64,000 bases of DNA from Pseudoflavitalea sp. G-6-1-2 (GTDB taxonomy: Bacteria; Bacteroidota; Bacteroidia; Chitinophagales; Chitinophagaceae): the NCBI RefSeq assembly GCF_012927185.1, contig NZ_JABBGB010000002.1:1674001-1738000 (forward strand). Direction: 5' to 3'. A program made the position numbers and the translations under genes. The notes under the pieces were generated by a model. That model worked only from the letters and a program-made list of their open reading frames with translations. It was not told the DNA's origin and did not search any database. This document shows positions 54,483-63,767 of this stretch, piece by piece. Each line of letters starts with the position of its first letter. Within the stretch, counting starts at the first letter, position 1.

Positions 54483-54650
54483 ATGTTACGCTGGACAGTT
54501 ATTTTTCTGGTAGTAGCGATCATAGCCGCCATCTTCGGATTCGGTGGTATCGCAGCAGGTGCAGCGGGGATCGCCAAAATTTTATTCTTCCTGTTTCTTG
54601 CGTTATTTATTATTAGTCTTATAGTAGGTAAACCAAGTAGGGTGGACTGA
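54483..54650 (+). CDS. DUF1328 small membrane protein 2
   Basis: The product has 55 residues: [22 protein letters not shown], a second helix [19 protein letters not shown] and a short polar tail. This is the canonical DUF1328 size and sequence, with intact ATG at 54483 and TGA at 54648-54650. It is the second copy within 400 bases and ends before a hairpin terminator. Confidence 0.85.
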   Translation: MLRWTVIFLVVAIIAAIFGFGGIAAGAAGIAKILFFLFLALFIISLIVGKPSRVD

Positions 54651-54689
54651 TTTTCTTTTCATCATATACAACGGGTAATTTGAAGCTAC

Positions 54690-54724
54690 AAAGCCAGGCG
54701 TCTGTCGATAGCCTGGCTTTTGTG
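54690..54724 (+). terminator. Terminator after DUF1328 genes
   Basis: AAAGCCAGGC (54690-54699) pairs with GCCTGGCTTT (54711-54720) around an 11-base loop, followed by TGTGTTT. It lies 40 bases after the DUF1328 stop and before the convergent TlpA-like gene. Confidence 0.8.
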
Positions 54725-54752
54725 TTTGAAATGTTAATCACTAACTAAAGAA

Positions 54753-55874
54753 TCACTGAGAAAAAAGCTCCTGCAGTTTTGCCGCCAGTTCTTTTCCGCG
54801 AAGGTTCTTCGCTATGATCTTTCCGGTGGGATCGAGCAACAAATTCTGTGGAATGAATTTTACACCATATTGTTTAGCCACGGCATTGTTCCAGAACTGA
54901 AGATCGGAAACCTGCGTCCAGACAAGTTTGTCTGCTTTGATGGCTTCCACCCATGCATCGTGCTTTCCGGGCCTGTCGAGCGAAACTCCCAGAATAGTGA
55001 AACCCTTATGCTCATAGGTTTCGTAGAGCTTAACCAGATTGGGATTTTCTGCCCGACAGGGACCGCACCAGCTGGCCCAGAAATCGAGCAGCAGGTACTT
55101 GCCACGGTAAGCAGACAGACTAACGGGTTGTCCGTCTACGTTATTTTGAGTGAACTCAGGCGCGATGGCGCCAATAGCTGTCAGCTTCGCCGATTCGATT
55201 TCAGCAGCCAGTTGTTTTCCTTCCTTTGAATTTTTTGTATCGGCATCCAGTGTATTGAATGCTCCTTCGATGGCAGGAATATCAGCGGCACGGGCCAGCA
55301 TTTCTTTCAATGCCATCATACTGAAATACGGATGTCCATTCTGGTGGATGTATTTCAATTGCCCTGCTTCTTTCTCTGCAACAGCTTTTGCGTATCGCTT
55401 ATCGAGCGCATCACGGAATTCTGCATCCTGCTGCTGTGATGCAGGCGCATTGCGATAATCCCTGCTCACCGACGCGATGGCTTCTTCTGCGTTTGAAACA
55501 TACGCATCATATTTTTTGTATGCAGCATTCAGACTGGCGCCTTTCACAACGGCCTTTTGCAAAGAATCTTTTGCAGTGATGGAAACGGCTTCGTTGCGCA
55601 GAAAGAATTTCAGCTCCTGCCCTTTCAGCGTGAGCGTTGCTGCAGCACCATCGTTCAATGAACCACTGAAGGCGTATTTGCCGGATTGGATGATCGCTGA
55701 ATCATGCACATAGTTCTTTCCTTCTCTGAATGTTAACCAGATCGTTTGCCCGTTGTACAACTTACCGATGCTTCCTTTTATGTTATAGCCCTGCTGTTGT
55801 GCAAAGCCAATTGCAGGAAGAAAAAACAGCATAACAATCAATGCAATGCTGCCGATATATTTTCGATTACTCAT
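54753..55874 (-). CDS. TlpA-like thioredoxin protein with DUF4369 domain
   Basis: The product has 373 residues with a signal peptide (ALIVMLFFLPAIGFAQ). An N-terminal beta-domain (GYNIKGSIGKLYNGQTIWL..KYAFSG) of the DUF4369 type is followed by helices and a C-terminal AhpC/TlpA thioredoxin fold with FWASWCGPC (redox pair Cys) and PQNLLLDPTGKIIAK. It should act in periplasm on disulfides or cytochrome-type targets. It overlaps the end of the SusD gene by eight bases, so it belongs to that operon. Confidence 0.9.
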   Translation of the reverse strand: MSNRKYIGSIALIVMLFFLPAIGFAQQQGYNIKGSIGKLYNGQTIWLTFREGKNYVHDSAIIQSGKYAFSGSLNDGAAATLTLKGQELKFFLRNEAVSITAKDSLQKAVVKGASLNAAYKKYDAYVSNAEEAIASVSRDYRNAPASQQQDAEFRDALDKRYAKAVAEKEAGQLKYIHQNGHPYFSMMALKEMLARAADIPAIEGAFNTLDADTKNSKEGKQLAAEIESAKLTAIGAIAPEFTQNNVDGQPVSLSAYRGKYLLLDFWASWCGPCRAENPNLVKLYETYEHKGFTILGVSLDRPGKHDAWVEAIKADKLVWTQVSDLQFWNNAVAKQYGVKFIPQNLLLDPTGKIIAKNLRGKELAAKLQELFSQ

Positions 55875-57318
55875 TCTGATCAGCTGGTTTTAATGATTTG
55901 TTGGCATCAAACTCTGTCTGAGGAATCTGCAAAGTGAATGCAGGTGCATCCGCCGCGATAGTGATAATGCCGTTGAGCGGATGGCCATCGCTGCGTTTCA
56001 GAGGCAATCCTGCACGTTTGATGTCGAGGAAGCCGATGCCGATCTCACCAAACAGTTCTTTTCTTTTTTCTTTCAGTATCTCTGCAATCAGCGCCGCACC
56101 TGTATTTCCGGATTTCACTGCATTAGGGTCACGGTTCTGCTGCACGGCGAATAATGCGTCGCCGGCTGTAGGATCATTCAATCTGGCTTTTGCTTCTGCC
56201 TCGATGAGCCAGAGCTCCGGCGATCTCATCATCACAATAAAATCACTGAAATTGGTGGTATTGCCGAACTTGATGGTCTTCCATTTTGTGAGGCCGGTGT
56301 TTGATCCGGGCACTACGAATTTGGTTTTGCGGATATCAGTGTCAGAGAACAGTTTCACAAAGTTGCTGTCTACAAAAAAGTTGAATGGTCCGATACCTGA
56401 AACACCATAAAATGTGGATGGCGTTCCGTAGTAGATGGTCTGATCTGCTGCCTGCGGAAATCCCCAGAGCACTTCTTTTTTGGTAGCGAAGTCCGATGTG
56501 ATGGTGCCGGCCAGCTCTGCTGCATTGAGCGGATAATTGGCGCGCGCTTCCTGCGCAGCAGTGATCGCCTTATTGAGATACGTGGCATCTGCCATTCCCA
56601 TTTCGAGGAATACCCTTGCCTGCAATCCTTTCACTACATCTACATTGATGATATCTTTCAGTCCGCCATTGGCGCGGGTTACAGGGATATTGGTTACTGC
56701 AAACTGCAGATCGTCGGTGATCTGTTTGTATACTTCAGACAGTTTCGATCTGGGGTTCCCTTCTGTGCTGGCAGTGGTTGGCTCGGTGTAGATCGGTAAA
56801 CCCGGACCATCGGGGTTTTCACGGTAAGACCTCGCGAACTCGCGTGCCAGCTCGAAATAGCACCATGCACGGAAGGCGCGGGCCTCCGCTTCGAACTGTG
56901 TTTTTGCAGTGGCAGAGAGTGTTGTGCTCTTCTTCACACCTCCGATCAATGTATTGGCAGAGTTGATGAAACTGTAGAAAAAATTCCAGGTGAAACTGCT
57001 TCTTCTGAAAGTGGCCAGCCTGAAATTATGCACGTAGTCGTTCACATAGGTATCACCATTCGGCATGCTCACGTCGAAGCCTTTCACTTCGCGTGCCAGG
57101 TTCACCGATACAATGCCGTACACATCTGAAGGGCTGCTCCATTGCGTTCTCAGGTTACGATAGATGCCGTTGAAAAATGAACGCACACCGGTTTCAGTAG
57201 CATACACCGCATCTTCAGTAACCGAACCTGCAGGCTGTGGTTCATCGAGAAAATTCTTGTTGCAGCTGAACAGCAGCAGCACTGCAACATAACAAAGTGA
57301 TTGAATTATTTTTTTCAT
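55867..57318 (-). CDS. susD: SusD/RagB nutrient-binding lipoprotein
   Basis: The product has 483 residues from ATG 57318: signal and lipobox (AVLLLFSC, then NKNFLDEPQP). It has the SusD start segment with GVRSFFNGIYRNLR, TPR-like helices with AEARAFRAWCYFELAREFAR, and the RagB/SusD end (EILKEKRKELFGEIGIGFLDIKRAG). It acts as the lid on the SusC transporter. Ligand is unknown. It follows SusC by 19 bases and precedes the TlpA-like gene. Confidence 0.93.
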   Translation of the reverse strand: MKKIIQSLCYVAVLLLFSCNKNFLDEPQPAGSVTEDAVYATETGVRSFFNGIYRNLRTQWSSPSDVYGIVSVNLAREVKGFDVSMPNGDTYVNDYVHNFRLATFRRSSFTWNFFYSFINSANTLIGGVKKSTTLSATAKTQFEAEARAFRAWCYFELAREFARSYRENPDGPGLPIYTEPTTASTEGNPRSKLSEVYKQITDDLQFAVTNIPVTRANGGLKDIINVDVVKGLQARVFLEMGMADATYLNKAITAAQEARANYPLNAAELAGTITSDFATKKEVLWGFPQAADQTIYYGTPSTFYGVSGIGPFNFFVDSNFVKLFSDTDIRKTKFVVPGSNTGLTKWKTIKFGNTTNFSDFIVMMRSPELWLIEAEAKARLNDPTAGDALFAVQQNRDPNAVKSGNTGAALIAEILKEKRKELFGEIGIGFLDIKRAGLPLKRSDGHPLNGIITIAADAPAFTLQIPQTEFDANKSLKPADQNE

Positions 57319-57337
57319 AACGTAATGCAGTTTTTGA

Positions 57338-60300
57338 TCAGAAACCGGCCGTGATGCCAATGCTGATGGTTTTGAAGGAAGATGAACTGTTGCTGGTGGT
57401 ACCATCGATACTGAGCTCAGGATCAGTGCCCTTCTTGAGGCGAGTCCAGGTGAAGTAGTTATCTGCCTGTGCAAATACCCTGAAAGATTTGATCACGTTA
57501 TTGCTCATGCGCAATGCACTTGCAGGAAGCGTGTAACCAAGTGTTACGTTCCGCAGACGGATATAATCGCCACTGAACAGATTGCGTGTGCTGGGGTTGC
57601 CATCCCATTCGTTGGTAGCGAAACCAAGTTTAGGAACATCCGTTACATCTCCGGGTTTCTGCCAGCGGCTCATGATATCGGTGCTGAGCGAAGCGCCGAG
57701 ACGGGAGAATCCATGCATCAGTCTGATATAATCGGTGTCGAGCACTTTGCCTCCGAACGCATAATTGAAAAGGAAAGAGAGATCAAAATTCTGCAACGTA
57801 AAACTGTTGTAGAAACCGCCGGTGATCTTTGGAATGCTGCTTCCCTGATAAGATCTTCTTGCAGCAGGCAATCCTCCGGATGCGCCCAGTTGATTCACCA
57901 CAATAGTTTTTCCGGGGTTCGCAGGATCATCGGCATACCATTGCGGTTTACCATTATCGGGGTTTACGCCCGCCCATTCGTAGATCCAGAACTCGTTGTA
58001 GCTGGTTCCTACTTCGAGACGTTTGTTGCCTGAAATGATGTACTGCTGCGGCAACGCTGCAATTCTGTTCTTAACGGTGGTAAGATTGAAGCCTGTATTC
58101 CATTTGAAGTTGCGCGTTACGATGTTGCGGCTGTTGATGGATAATTCGATACCGCTGTTGCGGAGTTTACCGATATTGTCGATAATACCCTGCACTCCTG
58201 TAGAACCTGCTTTGGGTTTGGTGAAGATGAGGTCGAAAGTATTCTTGTAAAAATATTCGATGCTGAGATCGATGCGGTTGTTGAGGAAGGCCATATCCAG
58301 TCCAACATTCCATGTACCGAGTTTTTCCCAGCTGAGATTATCATTGCCGATCGCAGCATTGTAGATGCCGGGATAAGAAAGATCATTGTAACCAGTGGTG
58401 TATACGGTGAGGTAAGGGAAGTAATCGGAAAGCGCCTGATTGCCAAGCTCGCCATAAGAAGCACGCAGTTTCAGCTGATCGAAGATGTGCTGATTTTTCA
58501 TGAATGCTTCGTTGCTCACTACCCACGATCCACCGAGTGCATAGAACACGCCCCAGCGCTTGCTTTTGTTCCAGCGGGTACTTCCGTCTGTACGCAATGT
58601 TCCTTCAAAAAAATACCGGTTGTCGTAGCTATAGGTGAGCCTGCCGAGATAACTGGTGAGTCTGTTGCGGAGTGTATTGGATTCGGTGGTTTCTTTGGTA
58701 GCACCTGCACTTACTTCTTCGAGACCGGGCACCGGAAATCCGGTGGTGCCTACTGCAGTGGTTCTCACGTTGAGGTCGTAGGCTTCCATGCTGGCCATGG
58801 CTCCGAATGTATGATCGCCGTAGGTTTTATCGAAGGTGAGCATATTGTTCCATGTCCAAGAGCTGGTGAATGACTGATCTCTGCGCACTCTTCCTTTTAC
58901 AGGTGCTGCATCGCCGTAGAGTGGATTGGTGTAACCGAGAGTTTCTGTGTAGAAGCGGTCTGCACCGATATTCGATCTGAATTTCAGATGAGGTGTGAAA
59001 CTGATCTCACCAAATGCGTTGAGAGATGTTTGCAAACCAGAGCCGGTGTTCTTGTCGAGCACAAGCGTGGAGATGGCGTTTGAGTTTGCCGCTGCCGCTG
59101 TCGGGCGCGAAGCATTGATGGTTTGTCCGGCTACACCACTACCGTAATCGTAGATGGGTTTGCCGGCAGCATCATCCACCAGCTGGCCTGTCGCATCTCT
59201 TCTGTAGAGCGGATAGATAGAACTCACCAGACGCGAGAACTGCACAGCGTTGCTGTATGGACCTCCTGATTGACGCGGTGTGTTATCCTTGCTGGATGCG
59301 ATAGTGGTATTGATACCTACCCGCAACCAGCTTTTGAGATTGGCATCGCCATTGAATCTTGTGGTGAAGCGGCGGTAGTTCGACTTAAGCACTACGCCAT
59401 CCTGATCGAGGTAATTGCCGGAAATAAAGTAGCGATACTTTTCATTGCCGCCTGCGAAGCTTACTCCAACATTTTTTCTGGCGATGCTGGAACTGCGCGC
59501 TTCGCGCTCCCAGTCTGTATCCCAGAGCAGCGATGCTCCGGAAACAAGATTGCCGTTTGTATCGATGGGATTAGCCACATTGTATGGATTGTATTTCAAT
59601 CCATAGCTGTTTCCTGTGATCAGGTTATCGGAGGCGTATTTGCCTGCAGCAGTAATGCCGGATGATAACGCAAAATTCTTCTGCGCTTCCCAGGCAAGCT
59701 TCATATAGTTCTCAGAGCTGATGTACTTATATTCTTTGATAGCGCGTTCACTGATACCGTAGCTGGCAGTAACATTGATGACAGGCTCCTGCCCTGCTTT
59801 ACCTTTTCTTGTGGTGATCATGATCACCCCATTTGCTGCGCGTGATCCATAGAGCGAAGCAGCGCTCGCATCTTTCAAAACATTCATCGATTCTACATCG
59901 GCAGGATTGATGGTGTTGATATTTCCATCGTAAGGAATACCATCCACCACCAGCAATGGCGAAGAAGAAGCATTGATAGAACTCACGCCACGCACACGGA
60001 TAACAGGTGCAGTACCTGGCTGACCAGATGAATTGAGCACCAGCACACCAGTGGTGAGCCCCTGCAATCCCTGCGTTACGGAAGTGATCTGTTGTTTGCC
60101 GAGTTGCTCGGTATTCACAGAAGAGATGGCTCCTGTGAGGCCTTGTTTTTTCTGTGTACCATAAGCCACTACCACCACTTCGTCGAGTTTGGCATTGGCG
60201 AGTGCGAGTTTGATGGTGCCGAGATCAGCTTTAGCAGACAGCGTAATGGTTTTGTATCCAACATAAGATATCTCCAGTTGATCTTTCGGATCGATATTAT

Positions 60301-60739
60301 TGAGCACGAAAGTTCCGTCGGTACCGGTAGTTACAGTAGCGCCGGTGTTTTTCGATTTTACGGAAGCACCGGCAAGAGGATCGCCTTTATCGTCGAGCAC
60401 GCGACCGCGCACATCGATATCCTGCGGAGCAGTAACGGCTGACGCCTCTTTTCTTTTAACGATGATGAGTTTATTTTTTATTTCCCATGTGAGTGGTTGT
60501 GATGCGAAGCAGGCTTCGAGCGCTGTTTCGAGCGAAACGTTGGAAACGCTGATATCCACTTCGGTTGCGGATTTCAGCAGGGCTTTATCGTACACGAAGT
60601 CGTAACCGCTCTGCGTCCAGAGTTCTTTGAAAACAGCCTGGAGCTTTGCGCGCTTCATGTGAAGGGTAATGCTCTGGGCATTTGCATGAGCGCCGGCCTG
60701 CAGGGTGCAGAACAGCAAAAGCGAAAAGATCAATTTCAT
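57338..60739 (-). CDS. susC: SusC/RagA TonB-dependent transporter with STN domain
   Basis: The product has 1133 residues from ATG 60739. It has a signal peptide (IFSLLLFCTLQAGAHANAQ), an STN-type signalling domain (KAVFKELWTQSGYDFVYDKALL-like region, about 30-90), CarbopepD_reg_2 (VLDDKGDPLAGASVKSKN), TonB plug (VVVVAYGTQKKQGLTGAISSV), SusC barrel repeats and end (SIGITAGF). The STN part means it can relay substrate presence to FecR and the sigma factor encoded upstream. Confidence 0.95.
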   Translation of the reverse strand: MKLIFSLLLFCTLQAGAHANAQSITLHMKRAKLQAVFKELWTQSGYDFVYDKALLKSATEVDISVSNVSLETALEACFASQPLTWEIKNKLIIVKRKEASAVTAPQDIDVRGRVLDDKGDPLAGASVKSKNTGATVTTGTDGTFVLNNIDPKDQLEISYVGYKTITLSAKADLGTIKLALANAKLDEVVVVAYGTQKKQGLTGAISSVNTEQLGKQQITSVTQGLQGLTTGVLVLNSSGQPGTAPVIRVRGVSSINASSSPLLVVDGIPYDGNINTINPADVESMNVLKDASAASLYGSRAANGVIMITTRKGKAGQEPVINVTASYGISERAIKEYKYISSENYMKLAWEAQKNFALSSGITAAGKYASDNLITGNSYGLKYNPYNVANPIDTNGNLVSGASLLWDTDWEREARSSSIARKNVGVSFAGGNEKYRYFISGNYLDQDGVVLKSNYRRFTTRFNGDANLKSWLRVGINTTIASSKDNTPRQSGGPYSNAVQFSRLVSSIYPLYRRDATGQLVDDAAGKPIYDYGSGVAGQTINASRPTAAAANSNAISTLVLDKNTGSGLQTSLNAFGEISFTPHLKFRSNIGADRFYTETLGYTNPLYGDAAPVKGRVRRDQSFTSSWTWNNMLTFDKTYGDHTFGAMASMEAYDLNVRTTAVGTTGFPVPGLEEVSAGATKETTESNTLRNRLTSYLGRLTYSYDNRYFFEGTLRTDGSTRWNKSKRWGVFYALGGSWVVSNEAFMKNQHIFDQLKLRASYGELGNQALSDYFPYLTVYTTGYNDLSYPGIYNAAIGNDNLSWEKLGTWNVGLDMAFLNNRIDLSIEYFYKNTFDLIFTKPKAGSTGVQGIIDNIGKLRNSGIELSINSRNIVTRNFKWNTGFNLTTVKNRIAALPQQYIISGNKRLEVGTSYNEFWIYEWAGVNPDNGKPQWYADDPANPGKTIVVNQLGASGGLPAARRSYQGSSIPKITGGFYNSFTLQNFDLSFLFNYAFGGKVLDTDYIRLMHGFSRLGASLSTDIMSRWQKPGDVTDVPKLGFATNEWDGNPSTRNLFSGDYIRLRNVTLGYTLPASALRMSNNVIKSFRVFAQADNYFTWTRLKKGTDPELSIDGTTSNSSSSFKTISIGITAGF

Positions 60740-60845
60740 AAGCAATAGAAGTTTACCTGTACAGCGCGATGGCTGCACAACGTGTTGTGAACAATGATGA
60801 ACAAAGGATTTGGTTTGATCCCTATGGCTGTGGAACAGCAGTATT

Positions 60846-61991
60846 TTATTCCGAAACGATGAGCTGTTTGCCTGATACTCTAAGATGCAGGTGTGTACCC
60901 AGTTCCAGCGCCTGCAATACTTCTTCGAGTGGACGGTTCATAGAAATGCGTCCGCCGAGTTGCAATGCTGCTGGTTTGGTCTGGTAGATGATATCGAGAT
61001 CATAGCGGCGCGCTATCCGCTTCATGATCACTTCAAATGTTTCATTCTCCAGCAGCAGGTATCCGCTCTTCCATGCGATGGCATCGTTCGGATCTGTTGT
61101 TACTACTTTGATGGTACTGTTTACCGATGATTGCTGCCCTGGTTTCAGCGTAGCCGTACCGGTACTGTCTGCAAGGGCTACCCTTACGCTTCCTGTGAGC
61201 AAAGTTGTTATGGTGTTGTCTGTTTCAGGATACGCGTTGATATTGAATTGCGTGCCGAGCACGGTCAATTGTTGTTTGCTGGTGGATACTACAAAGGGCA
61301 TGGTTTTGTGCGCACTCACATCGAAATAAGCTTCGCCGGTGAGTATCACTTTTCTTTCGCTTCCTGCAAATACGGGAGGATAGCGAAGGGATGATTCTGC
61401 ATTCAGCCATACCACACTGCCATCGGGAAGCAATACTTTGTATTGTCCGCCTCTCGGTGTGGCGATGGTATTCCACGCATTGTTTTGCGCAGCTGCATTT
61501 GCAGTGATGGTGTACACCAGTTCTCCATCAGCTGTTTTGGAGATGGATACACCAGACTGTTCTGCGATGGCGCCGTTCTTTGCATCGGTGAGTGAGATGA
61601 TGCTTCCGTCTGCCAGTGTAAGTGTTGCCTGTTGTGAACCGGGCGCAGCAGCAAAAGCTGTGTCGGTCAATTGTTCTGTTATGGCCACCTTCGGCACTTC
61701 CGGTTGCTGCTTCATAAAAAGTCTCACAGCAAAAACAGACACAATCAGCAGGGCCACCACTGCGGCAGCAGATACATAACTGATGCGACGAAGCTTTCCG
61801 GATTGTTTTCTCCGGGGCTGCACAGCGCTCCACATTTCGGTAGATATGCTGTTCAACTCTGCGGCTGAAAACTCCGCCTTCTCCTCTTCCCCCAGGGTAT
61901 CGAACCAGTTACGGAGTAAACGTAGCTCTTCTTCTGTGCAGTTGCCTGCCCTGTAACGTTCCAGAAGGTCATTTGCATCTTTTGTCTTCAT
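60846..61991 (-). CDS. FecR-type anti-sigma factor
   Basis: The product has 381 residues. A cytosolic N-terminus, one membrane helix (YVSAAAVVALLIVSVFAVRLF, about 70-90), the FecR domain (IATPRGGQYKVLLPDGSVVWLNAESSLRYPP) and a C-terminal DUF4974 (LLENETFEVIMKRIARRYDLDIIYQ) are seen. It holds the ECF sigma until SusC signals. It follows the sigma gene by 80 bases in the same direction. Confidence 0.93.
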   Translation of the reverse strand: MKTKDANDLLERYRAGNCTEEELRLLRNWFDTLGEEEKAEFSAAELNSISTEMWSAVQPRRKQSGKLRRISYVSAAAVVALLIVSVFAVRLFMKQQPEVPKVAITEQLTDTAFAAAPGSQQATLTLADGSIISLTDAKNGAIAEQSGVSISKTADGELVYTITANAAAQNNAWNTIATPRGGQYKVLLPDGSVVWLNAESSLRYPPVFAGSERKVILTGEAYFDVSAHKTMPFVVSTSKQQLTVLGTQFNINAYPETDNTITTLLTGSVRVALADSTGTATLKPGQQSSVNSTIKVVTTDPNDAIAWKSGYLLLENETFEVIMKRIARRYDLDIIYQTKPAALQLGGRISMNRPLEEVLQALELGTHLHLRVSGKQLIVSE

Positions 61992-62071
61992 ATTGAAGTA
62001 TCCTCCTTAAACTGGTAATTGATGTGACGGTTAACTGGCATGCAGGGGGTATGAGGTTGGAAAATATTTTT

Positions 62072-62650
62072 TCAGGATTGCATAAAGAGCAGGAACAGGA
62101 ATAAACTTCCGAGCCGCAAACGCAGTATGCGCAAGGCTTTTTTGATTTGTCCGGTTACAGTGGATTCCGAGATCTGCAGTTTCTCTGCAATATCCAGATG
62201 ACTGAGATGTTCTTTTCTGCTCAGCTCGAATACTTCGCGCATGCGTGGAGGAAGCGCGGCAATTTCTTTTTCGATCTGTAGACTCATCTCCCGTGCTCTT
62301 ACGAGATGATCGGTGGCAACAGGATCTTTATCGAGAAAATGCTGCAGTGAATCGATGTATTTTGCTTCGATCTTTTTATGTGTAAAGAGATCGAAGGCTG
62401 CATTGCGAACAGCAGTGAAGAGATAGCTGCTCAGTGAAGTGCTGATGTTATAGTCGGCATGCCTGTTCCAGAGTTTGGTGAATACTTCCTGTACCACATC
62501 TTTGGCTTCTTCACGATTGCCGAGTTTTTTGAATGCAAAGAGAAAGAGTCTGAGATGGTAGCGTTGATAAATGGCGGCAAATGCAGCATCACTGCCTTCT
62601 GACAGCTTCGCTGCCAGCTCATGATCGTGCAGGTACTCATATTCAGCCAT
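62072..62650 (-). CDS. ECF sigma factor, FecI-like
   Basis: The product has 192 residues from ATG 62650: region 2 (YQRYHLRLFLFAFKKLGNREEAKDVVQEVFTKLW) and region 4 (LPPRMREVFELSRKEHLSHLDIAEKLQISESTVTGQIKKALRIL). It ends in a short hydrophobic tail (LGSLFLFLLFMQS) typical of Bacteroidota members. It starts the sigma/FecR/SusC/SusD/TlpA-like run, which it should activate. Confidence 0.93.
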   Translation of the reverse strand: MAEYEYLHDHELAAKLSEGSDAAFAAIYQRYHLRLFLFAFKKLGNREEAKDVVQEVFTKLWNRHADYNISTSLSSYLFTAVRNAAFDLFTHKKIEAKYIDSLQHFLDKDPVATDHLVRAREMSLQIEKEIAALPPRMREVFELSRKEHLSHLDIAEKLQISESTVTGQIKKALRILRLRLGSLFLFLLFMQS

Positions 62651-62721
62651 GGGGTGCAAGCCGGTTAGTGTTAGGTCAATTTCCGGCCAATTTACAAAAT
62701 ACCAATAATAAACGCGCACAA

Positions 62722-62748
62722 AAAACCCCACCTTTCCGGTGGGGTTTT
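62722..62748. terminator. Strong hairpin terminator
   Basis: AAAACCCCACC (62722-62732) pairs perfectly with GGTGGGGTTTT (62738-62748) around a five-base loop. T runs lie on both strands (six T on the minus strand). It ends the transcript of the minus-strand small gene at 62853 and shields the sigma operon. Confidence 0.88.
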
Positions 62749-62852
62749 CAACCAATCATCGACCGCCCCAAAATCTTGCTGCACGGTTTCAATTCTTCAC
62801 AGAAGATATACCGCCTTATTGCTGTTGTAATTCAGTTAGCCCTTTCCTTGAA

Positions 62853-63146
62853 TTATTTTCCGCCAGACGGAATCTTTTTCTCTGTCTTCTCAGGAATCTG
62901 CACGGGCGTATCGATTTCGGGTTTATCAGAGTTGGTGATGTCGTTGTCTTCATTGGTAACCTTAGGCTGCTGGCCACTCTGATCTGGTTTCTGCCTGGGT
63001 TCCTTTTCGGGATAACCGCTCTGCTTGTGGCCCTTGTCGAAATTCTCATTGGTATTTCCGGTATTACCATGATTACCCTGATTCTTATCCTGTTGCTTGT
63101 TCGGATTTTGACCGCTCTGCGTTTTCGGATCTTCTTGCTTGTTCAT
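62853..63146 (-). CDS. Small disordered hydrophilic protein
   Basis: The product has 97 residues of low complexity: N, Q, K, D, E, P and G make up most of the chain (NPNKQQDKNQGNHGNTGNT, then PRQKPDQSGQQPK) and no hydrophobic segment is seen. It has a normal ATG and is followed by a strong terminator, so it is likely a real gene. It resembles hydrophilin-type stress proteins in composition; no family is claimed. Confidence 0.6.
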   Translation of the reverse strand: MNKQEDPKTQSGQNPNKQQDKNQGNHGNTGNTNENFDKGHKQSGYPEKEPRQKPDQSGQQPKVTNEDNDITNSDKPEIDTPVQIPEKTEKKIPSGGK

Positions 63147-63325
63147 ACATTTTGTTTTAATGGTTCAACATTTAGATACATGAGGTGCTCTGCTCTATCT
63201 ATAAAAAAACCATACCTGTTGCCGGTTATGTATTGTGCAGGCAATTCAGTGAACAACTGAGGAGATTCCGCCATTATTTTTTTATCTTCATGGGGATTAT
63301 TCTAGTGTAAACGTTACAAACCCAC

Positions 63326-63757
63326 ATGCAAAAGCGCTTTATCCTCATTGCGGAAGACGATGCAGATGACCGCTTTCTCCTCCAGACAGCATTTGAAGAG
63401 AACGGTCTTACAGATCCACTTGAATTTGTGGAGAACGGCATCGAATTGATGGAATACCTCGACAAAGTTTTGCAAAACAAAACACTGGATATGAACTATC
63501 CGGGTTTTATACTGCTCGATCTGAATTTGCCGAAAAAAGACGGAAGGGAAGTTTTGAAAGAAATAAAGCAGCATCCTGAGCTGCGGAAGATTCCTGTGGT
63601 AGTGTTCACTACCGCAAAGAATGAAAATGAAATTAAACGATGTTATGAAGCAGGCGCCAACTCTTACGTGGTGAAGCCCGTGAGTTTTGAGGCATTGGTG
63701 AATGTAATCCGCGAATTACGCAATTACTGGTTCAATACAGCATCAGTTCCTGCATAA
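63326..63757 (+). CDS. Single-domain response regulator (Rcp1-like)
   Basis: The product has 143 residues in one receiver domain: ILIAEDDADDRFLL, phospho-acceptor Asp in LLDLNLPKKDGREVL, VFTTAKN and VVKPVSF. This is the Rcp1 style of receiver common in Bacteroidota that pairs with PAS/phytochrome kinases. No kinase is adjacent in the window. Confidence 0.9.
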   Translation: MQKRFILIAEDDADDRFLLQTAFEENGLTDPLEFVENGIELMEYLDKVLQNKTLDMNYPGFILLDLNLPKKDGREVLKEIKQHPELRKIPVVVFTTAKNENEIKRCYEAGANSYVVKPVSFEALVNVIRELRNYWFNTASVPA

Positions 63758-63767
63758 CCATTACCCG

